Assembly: GCF_900168045.1 (NCBI RefSeq)
Contig: NZ_FUYY01000001.1
Coordinates: forward strand, 558,001 to 622,000
Length of the DNA stretch: 64,000 bases
Reading direction: 5' to 3'
Origin: Salegentibacter holothuriorum
GTDB taxonomy: Bacteria; Bacteroidota; Bacteroidia; Flavobacteriales; Flavobacteriaceae
In this document: positions 54,044 through 62,848 of the stretch, in pieces
Position numbering within the stretch: position 1 is the stretch's first letter
How the letters are laid out: each line of letters begins with the position of its first letter
The notes under the pieces: model-generated
Databases searched by the model: none
What the model saw: the letters and a program-made list of their open reading frames with translations, nothing else
Told to the model about the DNA's origin: nothing
Translations under genes and position numbers: made by a program

Positions 54044-54859
54044 ATGAAAAGAATATTTTTAAGCATTTTTTGTCTGGGCTTGTTTTTTAACACGTATGCT
54101 CAAGATTCTCCCTACGAGACCAATGGTTGGAAAGATGGCTTATATATTGCCGGTGCTGTTGGCATAAATATCTTAGGATTCACTTTTATTCAAAATAAGG
54201 AGGCATTAACAGAAACTGAACTTCAAAAACTCAATAAAAACGATATCTGGGAAATAGATCGTTGGGCAGCCGGAAATTACTCTGAAGAAGCAGATGCGGT
54301 GAGTTATATTCCATTTTATGCTGCTTTAGGAATGCCCCTGGTCTTTTTACCGGGTAAAGCCGAAAGAAAGAATTTTGGCCAAATAAGCGTCTTATTTGTG
54401 GAAACCATGGCAACTACAGGAATCTTCTATACCATGACGGCGGGCTTAATAGACAAAAGCAGACCTCTTGTTTATAACAAAGACCTCCCTTTAGGTACAC
54501 GTATAGAAGGTGGTGCCCAACGTTCTTTTATAGCGGGACATACTGCGGTAGCCGCTGCAGGAACTTTTTTCGCTGCCAAGGTTTTTAATGATTTTCATCC
54601 AGATTCTAAGGCTGTTCCTTATTTATGGGGAGGTGCTGTAGGAATATCGGCATTAATGGGATATTTGAGAACCAAAGCCGGAAAGCACTTTTTAACCGAT
54701 AATATTGCCGGATTTATAGTAGGAGCTGCTAGTGGTATTTTAATTCCTGAATTACATAAAAAAGATAATGAAAATATTGATCTTTATCCCACTGCCAATT
54801 TTAATGTAAACGGCACAGGCATAAATACTAAGGGGCTTGCCCTTACTTATAAATTCTAA
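54044..54859 (+). CDS. PAP2-type membrane phosphatase
   Basis: A 271-residue protein with a signal-like start (MKRIFLSIFCLGLFFNTYAQ) and several membrane spans. The PAP2 motifs appear as KSRPLVYN, the SFIAGHTAVAAAG histidine motif, and RTKAGKHFLTDNIAGFIVG with the conserved Arg and His. Such enzymes dephosphorylate lipid phosphates such as phosphatidate or undecaprenyl diphosphate. The gene runs 11 bases into an EEP-family gene, so the two may act on related lipids. Confidence 0.87.
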   Translation: MKRIFLSIFCLGLFFNTYAQDSPYETNGWKDGLYIAGAVGINILGFTFIQNKEALTETELQKLNKNDIWEIDRWAAGNYSEEADAVSYIPFYAALGMPLVFLPGKAERKNFGQISVLFVETMATTGIFYTMTAGLIDKSRPLVYNKDLPLGTRIEGGAQRSFIAGHTAVAAAGTFFAAKVFNDFHPDSKAVPYLWGGAVGISALMGYLRTKAGKHFLTDNIAGFIVGAASGILIPELHKKDNENIDLYPTANFNVNGTGINTKGLALTYKF

Positions 54860-54870
54860 GCAAATTCTTT

Positions 54871-55947
54871 ATGGAAATTTCAGAAATAATAATGCTGGTG
54901 GCTTGCGCAATTTTTTTAATTCCAAGCTTAGCATCTGCAACACGTTTTGATAAATGGTGGGTTCGCGCTTTCGATTTTCCGCGTCTTCAAATTTCCATAC
55001 TTATAGGCCTGATAATTATTGTAGCTGTTATTGTTTTTGATTTTTCTGAAGTAATTCATTTTATCGCTATAGTCCTACTAATTATAAGTTTGATATACCA
55101 ATTGGATAAAATTTATCCTTATACCTGGTTCGCAAAAAAAGAGGTGATGAAATTTGAAGATGGAGATTCTACAGATAATATCTCGATCCTTGTAAGCAAT
55201 GTTCTTACACCAAATAAAGACTATCATAAACTTCTTGAAATTGTAAACAGAAGGCAACCGGATATGTTACTAACCCTGGAATCTGATGAGAAATGGGAAG
55301 AGGCGCTTAAAGACCTGGAAAAAGATTATAAATATCGTATAAAAGTACCCCAGGATAATCTCTACGGAATGCATTTATACTCTAAACTGAAATTAGAAGA
55401 AACCGAAATTAGATATTTAGTAAAAGACGATATTCCTTCTATTCACGGGTTTGTGCGTTTAGATGATAACTCAAAAATTAGGATTCATTGTATGCATCCC
55501 AGGCCGCCCAGCCCTTCTGAAGCCGAGACTTCTACTAACCGAGATGCCGAGTTACTGATGCTGGGAAGAGATGTAAGAAAGCAAGATGATAGTGTTTTGG
55601 TGTTTGGAGATTTAAATGATGTTGCCTGGTCTAGAACTACCAGGTTATTTCAAGAAATGAGTGGATTAATGGATCCCAGGATTGGGAGAGGTTTTTTTAA
55701 TACTTTCCACGCCGATTATCGCTTTTTTAGATGGCCACTTGACCATGTTTTTCATAGCAACGATTTTACCCTGGTAGATATTGCCAGGGAAAAACATATA
55801 GGTTCAGATCATTTTCCTATGTATATTAAATTAAATTTTGAGCGAAAAGCGGAACTGGAACAAAATAAACCGGAAGCTGAAGAAGAGGAAAAAGATTGGG
55901 CTCAGGAAAAGATTGATGATGCTAAACCCCGGGAAAAAGGTGTTTAA
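54871..55947 (+). CDS. Membrane-anchored endonuclease/exonuclease/phosphatase family protein
   Basis: A 358-residue EEP protein. Three hydrophobic spans at residues 4-90 precede the hydrolase domain. ILVSNVLTPN, MLLTLESDE (metal Glu), VFGDLNDVAWSRT (catalytic Asp-Leu-Asn) and IGSDHFPMYIKL (terminal Asp-His) mark the fold. A charged C-terminus rich in Glu and Lys closes it. It follows the PAP2 phosphatase gene by 11 bases. It overlaps the convergent response regulator by 4 bases. Confidence 0.88.
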   Translation: MEISEIIMLVACAIFLIPSLASATRFDKWWVRAFDFPRLQISILIGLIIIVAVIVFDFSEVIHFIAIVLLIISLIYQLDKIYPYTWFAKKEVMKFEDGDSTDNISILVSNVLTPNKDYHKLLEIVNRRQPDMLLTLESDEKWEEALKDLEKDYKYRIKVPQDNLYGMHLYSKLKLEETEIRYLVKDDIPSIHGFVRLDDNSKIRIHCMHPRPPSPSEAETSTNRDAELLMLGRDVRKQDDSVLVFGDLNDVAWSRTTRLFQEMSGLMDPRIGRGFFNTFHADYRFFRWPLDHVFHSNDFTLVDIAREKHIGSDHFPMYIKLNFERKAELEQNKPEAEEEEKDWAQEKIDDAKPREKGV

Positions 55948-56348
55948 ACTCGCTCAAAAAAATGACTTATTTCTGGAATTTCTTTAATTTTTTCACAATC
56001 TGAAGAGGCTATAGGTTTTTCAATAAAAGCGCGAACCATACTATATTTTTCAGCTTCTTTTTTATCCTTACTATTAATTGAAGAGGTAACCATTACCACA
56101 TGATAATTAGATTTTTCTTCATGGTTTTCTAAATAGTTTAGAAAGTCCCAACCATTCATATTAGGCATATTTATATCCAAAAAAATAAGAAAGTTCTTCT
56201 TTTCTTTTCGCTGTTCATTTAAGTAATCTAAAGCAACATCAGCTTTACTAAAACTAATAGGATTTGAAGCGATATCATGGTTAGTTATCATTTTTTGTTG
56301 AATAAAAACCACAATTTTATCGTCATCTACAATAATTACTTCAAGCAT
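55944..56348 (-). CDS. Single-domain response regulator
   Basis: A 134-residue CheY-like receiver. The acidic pair is VDDDK, the phosphoacceptor is Asp58 in FLDINMPNMNG, and the Thr/Lys positions appear in MVTSSINSKDK and AFIEKPIAS. There is no output domain. It lies 23 bases downstream of the PAS-receiver protein and probably forms a relay with it or with the kinase upstream. Confidence 0.93.
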   Translation of the reverse strand: MLEVIIVDDDKIVVFIQQKMITNHDIASNPISFSKADVALDYLNEQRKEKKNFLIFLDINMPNMNGWDFLNYLENHEEKSNYHVVMVTSSINSKDKKEAEKYSMVRAFIEKPIASSDCEKIKEIPEISHFFERV

Positions 56349-56371
56349 TCTAGAGGGTTTAGGGCAGGAGC

Positions 56372-58123
56372 TTAAAATTCTTCTTCAGTTTTATTAGTGA
56401 TTTTTCTAATTACCTTATCAAGCTCTTCAGACGAATTTAAGATATTATCTATAATTTCCTCAATATTATCAAGGTTATTTCTTTGGTTCTTCAGCAAATC
56501 TATTAGCCCCATAATTCTTGCTAAAGGCGCCCTAACTACATGAGATTGTGTCCAGGCAATTTCCCGAAGCCTTTCGTTACTGCGTTCTATGGCATTAATA
56601 TATTTTCTTCTCTCAGTAATATCTTGAATAGAACCAATGATTCGCGATGGTTTGCCCTCTGCATCTGTAATTACATAACTACGATCCAGAATATATTTAT
56701 AGTTGCCATCGGCACATTTAAAACGATATTCAATATTCAGTAGCTTTTTTTGACTAGTGAATATTTCCTCAGTAGCATTAATTACACGTTGGTAATCCTC
56801 GGGATGCAGCCGTTCTTTCCACCATTCTCTAGAAGTATCCAATTCTTCTGAGTTATATCCAAAAATATCATACATCGCATTGCTAAATTGAAATGTGTCT
56901 TTTTCAATATTGTAATCGGTAATTAAGTCGGTGGTTGCTTTTGCCACAATGTCATAACGCTCCAAACTTTCCCTGAGCTCTTTCTCCTGAGTTTTAAAGC
57001 GAGTAATATCTCTTGATGTAGCAACTAAACCATTTACAGCGGGATCATCTCTTAAGTCACTTATAATTGTTTCTAACCAACGCCAGTTTCCTTTTCCATC
57101 TATATACCTATAAGGAGGTAGTTGATAAGATTTCACTTTTCCTATAAATTTAATCTTATCTTCTATATATGGACGGTCTTCTCTATGGATAAACTGAAAT
57201 GCACTACTCCCTTGCAGTTGCTCTGGATTTACACCCAGAATATTCTTTGCACTCGGACTTATATAAGCATAATGAAAATTTTTATCTAAAATACTTATTA
57301 CATCACTTCCATCTTGCACCAGAGCTTTGAATCGCTGCTGGCTATGTCTTAATTTTTCTTCGGACTTAAGTTTTTCTGTAATATTATGCGCCAGAGTAAC
57401 ACGTGCTTCACGCCCGCCAAACAAAATGGGATTGCTTTGTACCTCTATATAAAGCATTTCTCTATTCTTAGTGAAATGTTTCACCTTTATAAAAAAGAAA
57501 TCATGTAAATTATTTTCTACCGTTTTTTCAATACTCTCTTCATCCTCCACCCAGAGATCTCTAACCGTCATTTGCATAAACTCTTCCCTGGAATAACCAT
57601 ACAATTCTATTGCAGCCTGGTTTACATTTAAAAACTCAAGGGTATTACGGTCTAAAACCCACATAGGTAATGGACTGGAGTCAAAAAGCGTTCGGTATTT
57701 TTCTTCAGATTCGTAAAGTTGCCGTTGCACCTTTTTTCGTTCCATACTATAATGGATACTTTTTGAAAGGTTTGAGGCATTAATTTCATCTTTAAGGAGA
57801 TAATCGGAAACACCCCAGGAAAGTGTTTTCATACCATAATTCTTATTTGTATATCCTGTAAGCACTACCACTGGTGCTCCATTAGATAAAGCCAGGATTT
57901 CCTTAACAAGAACCTCAGGATTTTTAATATCTGGGAGGGATAGATCTAATAATATGGTATCGAAATTTGCAGAAGAAAGAAATTCCTTTGCTATTTTAAA
58001 GGTCTCAGCATGCTGTATTTCCAGGGCTGTATGTTCTTCAGAAAGATAATCTTCAATAAGAATAAAATCGCCAGGGTTATCTTCTATAACTAATACTTTT
58101 AATTGCCCGGACTTTTTTCTCAT
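56372..58123 (-). CDS. Receiver-PAS protein with HisKA-like helices but no ATPase domain
   Basis: A 583-residue protein. A receiver domain (residues 8-125, Asp60 in TILLDLSLPDI) is followed by PAS domains (about 138-255, 265-380, 390-510) and a C-terminal pair of helices with His528 in TQSHVVRAPLARIM. The HATPase_c domain is missing; only 55 residues follow the His. It may take phosphate from another kinase or only dimerise. It sits between the kinase at 58236 and the receiver at 55944. Confidence 0.9.
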   Translation of the reverse strand: MRKKSGQLKVLVIEDNPGDFILIEDYLSEEHTALEIQHAETFKIAKEFLSSANFDTILLDLSLPDIKNPEVLVKEILALSNGAPVVVLTGYTNKNYGMKTLSWGVSDYLLKDEINASNLSKSIHYSMERKKVQRQLYESEEKYRTLFDSSPLPMWVLDRNTLEFLNVNQAAIELYGYSREEFMQMTVRDLWVEDEESIEKTVENNLHDFFFIKVKHFTKNREMLYIEVQSNPILFGGREARVTLAHNITEKLKSEEKLRHSQQRFKALVQDGSDVISILDKNFHYAYISPSAKNILGVNPEQLQGSSAFQFIHREDRPYIEDKIKFIGKVKSYQLPPYRYIDGKGNWRWLETIISDLRDDPAVNGLVATSRDITRFKTQEKELRESLERYDIVAKATTDLITDYNIEKDTFQFSNAMYDIFGYNSEELDTSREWWKERLHPEDYQRVINATEEIFTSQKKLLNIEYRFKCADGNYKYILDRSYVITDAEGKPSRIIGSIQDITERRKYINAIERSNERLREIAWTQSHVVRAPLARIMGLIDLLKNQRNNLDNIEEIIDNILNSSEELDKVIRKITNKTEEEF

Positions 58124-58160
58124 TTAAAATTATTAAAATAACAACGTAAAAATCATAAAA

Positions 58161-58183
58161 CTGAATACATTAATGTATATCAG
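58161..58183. other. Dyad upstream of the receiver-PAS gene
   Basis: CTGAATACATTAATGTATATCAG holds the perfect 12-bp palindrome TACATTAATGTA (58166-58177) flanked by CTGA and TCAG, with one extra base on one side. It lies 38 bases before the start of the gene at 58123. The centre is AT-rich and suits a homodimeric regulator. A small AGGTT/AACCT hairpin follows at about 58182. Confidence 0.5.
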
Positions 58184-58235
58184 GTTAAAAAACCTAAAAA
58201 AATTTATGAATAAAAATCAGTATTTAGTAAATATA

Positions 58236-60407
58236 CTAAAATTGTTTTGGGATCGTAAAATAAAAGCTACTCCCTTTGCCAAAAGTTGAATCTACCCAGA
58301 TATCACCACCAAAATTATCTACAATCTTTTTGCATATTGCTAAACCAATTCCTGTTCCCTTATATTCACTACGTTGGTGTAAACGCTGAAAAATTATAAA
58401 AATCTGTTCTCTGAATTCTTCTTCGATACCTATTCCATTATCCCTAATTTCAAACTCCCAATGTTTCTCCTTTTCTAAAGATGAAATATTGATTTCGGGA
58501 GTCCGCTCTTTTGAAGAATACTTTAAGGCATTTTCTATTAGATTTGAAAATAATTGTTTTAGGAGTGGCTCTTCAACTTTCAATTCTGGGAGTGTGCCTA
58601 TTTCAATCCCGGCATTCTTCTCTGTTATACTTCTTTTCTGAAGTAATAAGACTTCAGCAACCAAATGCTCAAGATTTATCGCTGTAACTTTATGCGGTAT
58701 TCTCCCTACCCTTGAATATTCAAGTAAATCTAAAATTATTTGTCGCATCCTGATGGCTCCATCATTGGCAAAATAAATATACTGTTGTGCTTTCTCATCC
58801 AGCTCGTGCTCATATTTTTTCTTAAGTTGAGCCAGGAAACTAGTGATCATTATTAGAGGCTCCTGAAGATCATGAGAAGCTATATAGGCAAATTGTTCTA
58901 GCTCTTTATTAGATAATGACAATTCATCTGCATGTTCTTTAAGTGCCTGGTTTAATTCTTCTAAAGATTTTTCTTTCTCTTTAATTTCAGAAATATTCCT
59001 GGAAATTCCTACCAGTCCCTTTTTATTATCTCCAAAGCTAAAGGGCACTTTGGTTAATAGTGTATATTGTTTTTCACCATTAAAATTATGAATTATTTTT
59101 TCACGATTTAATACCGGAGTACCACTATCCATAACCCTGGTGTTATCTTCAAGTATCTCATTAGCTTCTTCCTTATCTAAAAATTCTGCAGCGGTTAAGC
59201 CTAAACTTTTTTGTTCGTCCTCAACACCTAAATAATTTTTATAAAAACTATGATTGGTTAAAATAGTTTCATGCTTTTCGTTTACTACAAAAATATGATC
59301 TGGGATATAATCTATAATTGCCCGAAACATATTGCGATCTTCCAAAAGCTTTTGTTCCATACTCACTTGTTGGGTAATATTCTTAGCTATACCATAAACC
59401 CCAACTATTTTTTTATTTACATATATAGGAAAGTTGGTGACATCCAAGACCTTCCTTGTTCCTTTTAAGCCTATAAAATTTGTTTGATACCGCTGTACTT
59501 CTCCTAGAGTCGCCTTAGCAAAATACTCCATAACCCGCACTTGATCATCTTTGGGAATTAATGGTAAAAAGCTCATCTCCATTAATTTTTCGCGGGAAGT
59601 TTCTCCAAGTCTTGCGGCGCTTTCATTAAGACTTAGAAAATTTCCCTGTAGATCAAAAGAATAGACTGCATCAGGATTATATTCAAACAGCGATTGAAAA
59701 GCTTGTTTGTTGTTTTCAGCAATTAATTCCTGTTTTTTTCTTTCTGAAATGTCAATAATAGTTGTGCTGGTTCTCTTTTCACCTTCATTATTGGTATAAA
59801 TAACCGAATGTACCTCACAAGGAAAAGTCTCGCCACTTTTTCGAACTCCTATTAATTCGCTTCTTAACTCACCCGCCTTATTCCTATGCTCCACCGCATT
59901 ATCTAAGTTGATATTTTTCTGCATTATATGTTCCCGATGGAGACCTGTCATTTCTTTAGCGGAATAACCAAACATCCTGCAAGCAGCTTTATTTACACCT
60001 ATGATAGGGCCTGATGGATCGGTGAGAAAAATAGCTAGAGAGGAGTTCTCCAGAATATTTTTTAATTGAATTATATTTTCAGATGAAGTAGTATCCCTAG
60101 AAGAAACAACTTTTATGCTTAGTGAATAGTTTTTAATATTTCCCCCATCATCTAAACAGGGACTGCTAAAAATCTCTAAATTTTTAGTTTTTGAGAAAGT
60201 AAAAATATTATGAAATACACCTCCATTTGCTTCAAAATTATATTGGAATTCACTCCAAATCCCCGAAGGCAAAATTTCCTTTAAATTTAACTGTGCACCT
60301 GGAGATTTTTTAAAAGTAACTTTTAAAAAATCTTCTGCGGAAGTATTCCAGCTTATAATTTCAAAATTCCCGTCAATTTTTAAAACCGGTATCGCTATGT
60401 TTTTCAT
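58236..60407 (-). CDS. Multi-PAS sensor histidine kinase
   Basis: A 723-residue cytosolic kinase with no membrane span. Four PAS domains (about 5-110, 112-230, 236-350, 358-475) precede HisKA with His512 in [13 protein letters not shown] and HATPase_c with NLIENALKYS, DNGIG and GTGIGLAIC. The first PAS opening IAIPVLKIDGNFEIISWN is typical of flavobacterial kinases. Signals are unknown. It lies next to two genes with receiver domains which probably are its partners. Confidence 0.93.
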   Translation of the reverse strand: MKNIAIPVLKIDGNFEIISWNTSAEDFLKVTFKKSPGAQLNLKEILPSGIWSEFQYNFEANGGVFHNIFTFSKTKNLEIFSSPCLDDGGNIKNYSLSIKVVSSRDTTSSENIIQLKNILENSSLAIFLTDPSGPIIGVNKAACRMFGYSAKEMTGLHREHIMQKNINLDNAVEHRNKAGELRSELIGVRKSGETFPCEVHSVIYTNNEGEKRTSTTIIDISERKKQELIAENNKQAFQSLFEYNPDAVYSFDLQGNFLSLNESAARLGETSREKLMEMSFLPLIPKDDQVRVMEYFAKATLGEVQRYQTNFIGLKGTRKVLDVTNFPIYVNKKIVGVYGIAKNITQQVSMEQKLLEDRNMFRAIIDYIPDHIFVVNEKHETILTNHSFYKNYLGVEDEQKSLGLTAAEFLDKEEANEILEDNTRVMDSGTPVLNREKIIHNFNGEKQYTLLTKVPFSFGDNKKGLVGISRNISEIKEKEKSLEELNQALKEHADELSLSNKELEQFAYIASHDLQEPLIMITSFLAQLKKKYEHELDEKAQQYIYFANDGAIRMRQIILDLLEYSRVGRIPHKVTAINLEHLVAEVLLLQKRSITEKNAGIEIGTLPELKVEEPLLKQLFSNLIENALKYSSKERTPEINISSLEKEKHWEFEIRDNGIGIEEEFREQIFIIFQRLHQRSEYKGTGIGLAICKKIVDNFGGDIWVDSTFGKGSSFYFTIPKQF

Positions 60408-60437
60408 TGAGACGCAGTTTGAATTTACGGTTCCTTT

Positions 60438-61796
60438 TTATAAAAACGATTTAGAAATAAAAATGCCGGCACCAAAATTAGGACCCTCAATTTCACTAAA
60501 ATCACCTCCTAGCTGAAGATTTAAGTTTACTACATTTTGAAGTAAATTTAAGTCTAGATATGTAGAAAGTATATGTTGTCCATTGGTATTTGCACTTCCT
60601 TTCCCACCATAATTTTTTCTAAAACTCCCCAGAAATCTATATGGAATTTTATTAAAAGCCATCCCACTTAAACCTATATGATGTGCAAGTATTTTATTGT
60701 TGCTTATACGAAATCTATCTGGCCCAAGGGTAATAAATGGAAGCCCCAGCACCCTATTTTCATAAGTCCAACCAGATCTATATAGATTATTATTAAAATA
60801 ATTATCCTGCCCGTCTGTAGTTGGGGTATTCTTACTTTGGTTTTTGGTATAGTAGAACTCATACATTACTGCACTAACCCAGGCATTTAAGGGAGCCGTA
60901 GGGTCTTCTATAAAAATACCATACCGGCCATCAGGTGTGTTTCTAAGTAAACTTCCAGAGCCATCTTCGAATAAATGATTATAAATAAGCTCAATATTAT
61001 AACCGGCTAATATAGTTTTGATATTTACCTCATAACTACCAAGATGATTTCCTAAACCATTGATTTCCTGTTCAGAAATTCCATCTCCGGTATCTTCTCC
61101 TGCTCCTCTCCCGGTTACTGCCCTGGTATAAGCCTCAAAATCAGAAGGAAGATCCCCGAATTCGGGATGTGTGCCGCCCCATTGTACAAAGTGTCTCAAC
61201 CCAGCTGAAATTTGAAATTTAGGTGATGATCTATAAACTAAATGGAAGCTTTTATGATGAAGCCTGGTGTTTTCTACAAAACGCTCATCATCCATAAGAT
61301 ATTCTTCAAATGAAGCCTGGAAGCCAAGTCCGCGATTATTTTTAAAAAATATAGGGCGTGTGGTAAAAAGTCGAATTCCAGGAAGCGGTCTGGCGTTTAA
61401 AGACCATAAAACACTCTGGTTGCTGGCACTTAAGCCTCGGTATAATTCCTTTCGCTGTTTACGACCGGCCACAATTCCCAACCAGGAATTATTAAAAGCT
61501 AAATAGGCTTCATCTAACTGGAGTTTATCGGAATAACCGTCCTGATAAAGTGCTCCCAGCCCAAACTCTAAATTAGAATTTTCGGAAAGCTTATAAAATC
61601 CTTGGGTGGTAATAAAACCGGAAAAATTGGTGCTTTCATCTACTCTTCCTCTTTGATTGGTATGAAACCAAAAAGGGGAGTTATCATCGCTATACAATAA
61701 TCCGGTTGCGTTTACTTGTCCACTAAATTCAATATTTTGTGCTTGGACATTTAGGAAAAAGGAAAAAAATAATAATGCTAGTAAAAGATGTTTCAT
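60438..61796 (-). CDS. Wzi-like capsule assembly protein
   Basis: A 452-residue outer-membrane beta-barrel with a signal peptide (LLLALLFFSFFLNVQAQ). The body alternates short aromatic-rich strands, for example FSGQVNATGLLYSD, GIVAGRKQRKELYRG and FHLVYRSSPKFQISAGLRH, and ends in a barrel strand SKSFL. The Capsule_assem_Wzi family holds capsular polysaccharide at the cell surface. The Wzc-type kinase and CpsB-type phosphatase nearby support that role. Confidence 0.85.
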   Translation of the reverse strand: MKHLLLALLFFSFFLNVQAQNIEFSGQVNATGLLYSDDNSPFWFHTNQRGRVDESTNFSGFITTQGFYKLSENSNLEFGLGALYQDGYSDKLQLDEAYLAFNNSWLGIVAGRKQRKELYRGLSASNQSVLWSLNARPLPGIRLFTTRPIFFKNNRGLGFQASFEEYLMDDERFVENTRLHHKSFHLVYRSSPKFQISAGLRHFVQWGGTHPEFGDLPSDFEAYTRAVTGRGAGEDTGDGISEQEINGLGNHLGSYEVNIKTILAGYNIELIYNHLFEDGSGSLLRNTPDGRYGIFIEDPTAPLNAWVSAVMYEFYYTKNQSKNTPTTDGQDNYFNNNLYRSGWTYENRVLGLPFITLGPDRFRISNNKILAHHIGLSGMAFNKIPYRFLGSFRKNYGGKGSANTNGQHILSTYLDLNLLQNVVNLNLQLGGDFSEIEGPNFGAGIFISKSFL

Positions 61797-61872
61797 AAGT
61801 AGGCGTTAAGACTTTTTAAATATGCTTAATTCGATTTAAAAATATGTAATTTTATGCTTCTAAAACTTAGAA

Positions 61873-62601
61873 ATGCTATCCATTTTTCAGAAAAAATATT
61901 TTTTAGCCGATTTGCTGGAAGGTTTCACCGATTTCCATAATCACTTACTGCCGGGTATAGACGATGGGGCTAATACTGTAGACGATTCTATAGCCATGAT
62001 TAAAAAGTTTAATGAATTTGGGATCACTAATTTTGTAGCCAGCCCTCACGTGATGGGCGAGTTTTATCCTAATACTCCCGAAACCATTATACCGGCTATG
62101 GAAAAGCTAAAAAAGGAGCTACCAAAAGGAAATTCAATTAAAGCTGGGGGCGAATATATGATGGATCAATTTTTAATAGACCAACTGGAAAAAGACAATG
62201 TACTGACAATAACAGACAACTATGTTTTAGTAGAAATGTCTTATTTTCAGGCGCCTATTAATTTAGCTGAAATTCTATTTAAAATTCAGAATACCAACCT
62301 AAAACCAATACTTGCACACCCAGAACGTTACGCTTTTTATCACGACAGCAGTTTTGATAAGTATAAAGATCTAAAAACGAGAGGATGTAATTTCCAGTTA
62401 AATATGTTATCCCTTACTCCTCACTATGGGAAAGGAATTCAAAAAAAAGCCTTACAATTACTTGAAAATGGGATGATAGATTTTATTAGTAGCGATGTGC
62501 ACCGAATGGAACACCTGGAGAAAATTGGGAATATAAAATTAAAGAAGAAGCAAATCAATTCCCTTGAGCCAATAATTGAAAAATCCAAAGCCTTATTTTA
62601 A
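61873..62601 (+). CDS. CpsB/CapC-type PHP-fold tyrosine phosphatase
   Basis: A 242-residue metal-dependent phosphatase of the PHP superfamily. Metal ligands lie in FHNHLLPGIDDGA, FVASPHVMG, AHPERYAF and ISSDVHRMEH. Such enzymes dephosphorylate the tyrosine cluster of BY-kinases such as the Wzc-like protein encoded just downstream on the other strand. It is transcribed towards that gene, with a repeat in between. Together they would form an on/off pair for polysaccharide chain length. Confidence 0.92.
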   Translation: MLSIFQKKYFLADLLEGFTDFHNHLLPGIDDGANTVDDSIAMIKKFNEFGITNFVASPHVMGEFYPNTPETIIPAMEKLKKELPKGNSIKAGGEYMMDQFLIDQLEKDNVLTITDNYVLVEMSYFQAPINLAEILFKIQNTNLKPILAHPERYAFYHDSSFDKYKDLKTRGCNFQLNMLSLTPHYGKGIQKKALQLLENGMIDFISSDVHRMEHLEKIGNIKLKKKQINSLEPIIEKSKALF

Positions 62602-62686
62602 TAAACAAAACTTTGGATTTACAATTCGATATAAAATTTAGAATGTATATCCCCTTTCACTCATAGAAATGAATTTATGAAAAAAT

Positions 62687-62791
62687 CGTCATGCTGAACT
62701 TGTTTCAGCATCTAACACAATAGTACCTACCACTCAACTTAGACCCCCGAATAAATTTCGGGGCAGGCTCTGAAACCAGTTCAGGGTGACG
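62687..62791. repeat. Dispersed repeat family 2, second copy
   Basis: It begins CGTCATGCTGAACTTGTTTC and ends AGTTCAGGGTGACG, so the tips CGTCA/TGACG are inverted. Inside, CCCCGAA and TTCGGGG pair around TAAAT (62745-62763) and GCTGAA pairs with TTCAGC. It shares the GTCAT-CTGAA, TTTCAG-ATCTAA and CAGGGTGA words with 45520-45602. It separates the convergent phosphatase and kinase genes. Confidence 0.75.
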
Positions 62792-62848
62792 TTAACATTT
62801 TAAAGTATAACTGTTTACGGATATTCAAAAAATTTAGCTTAGGAAACC

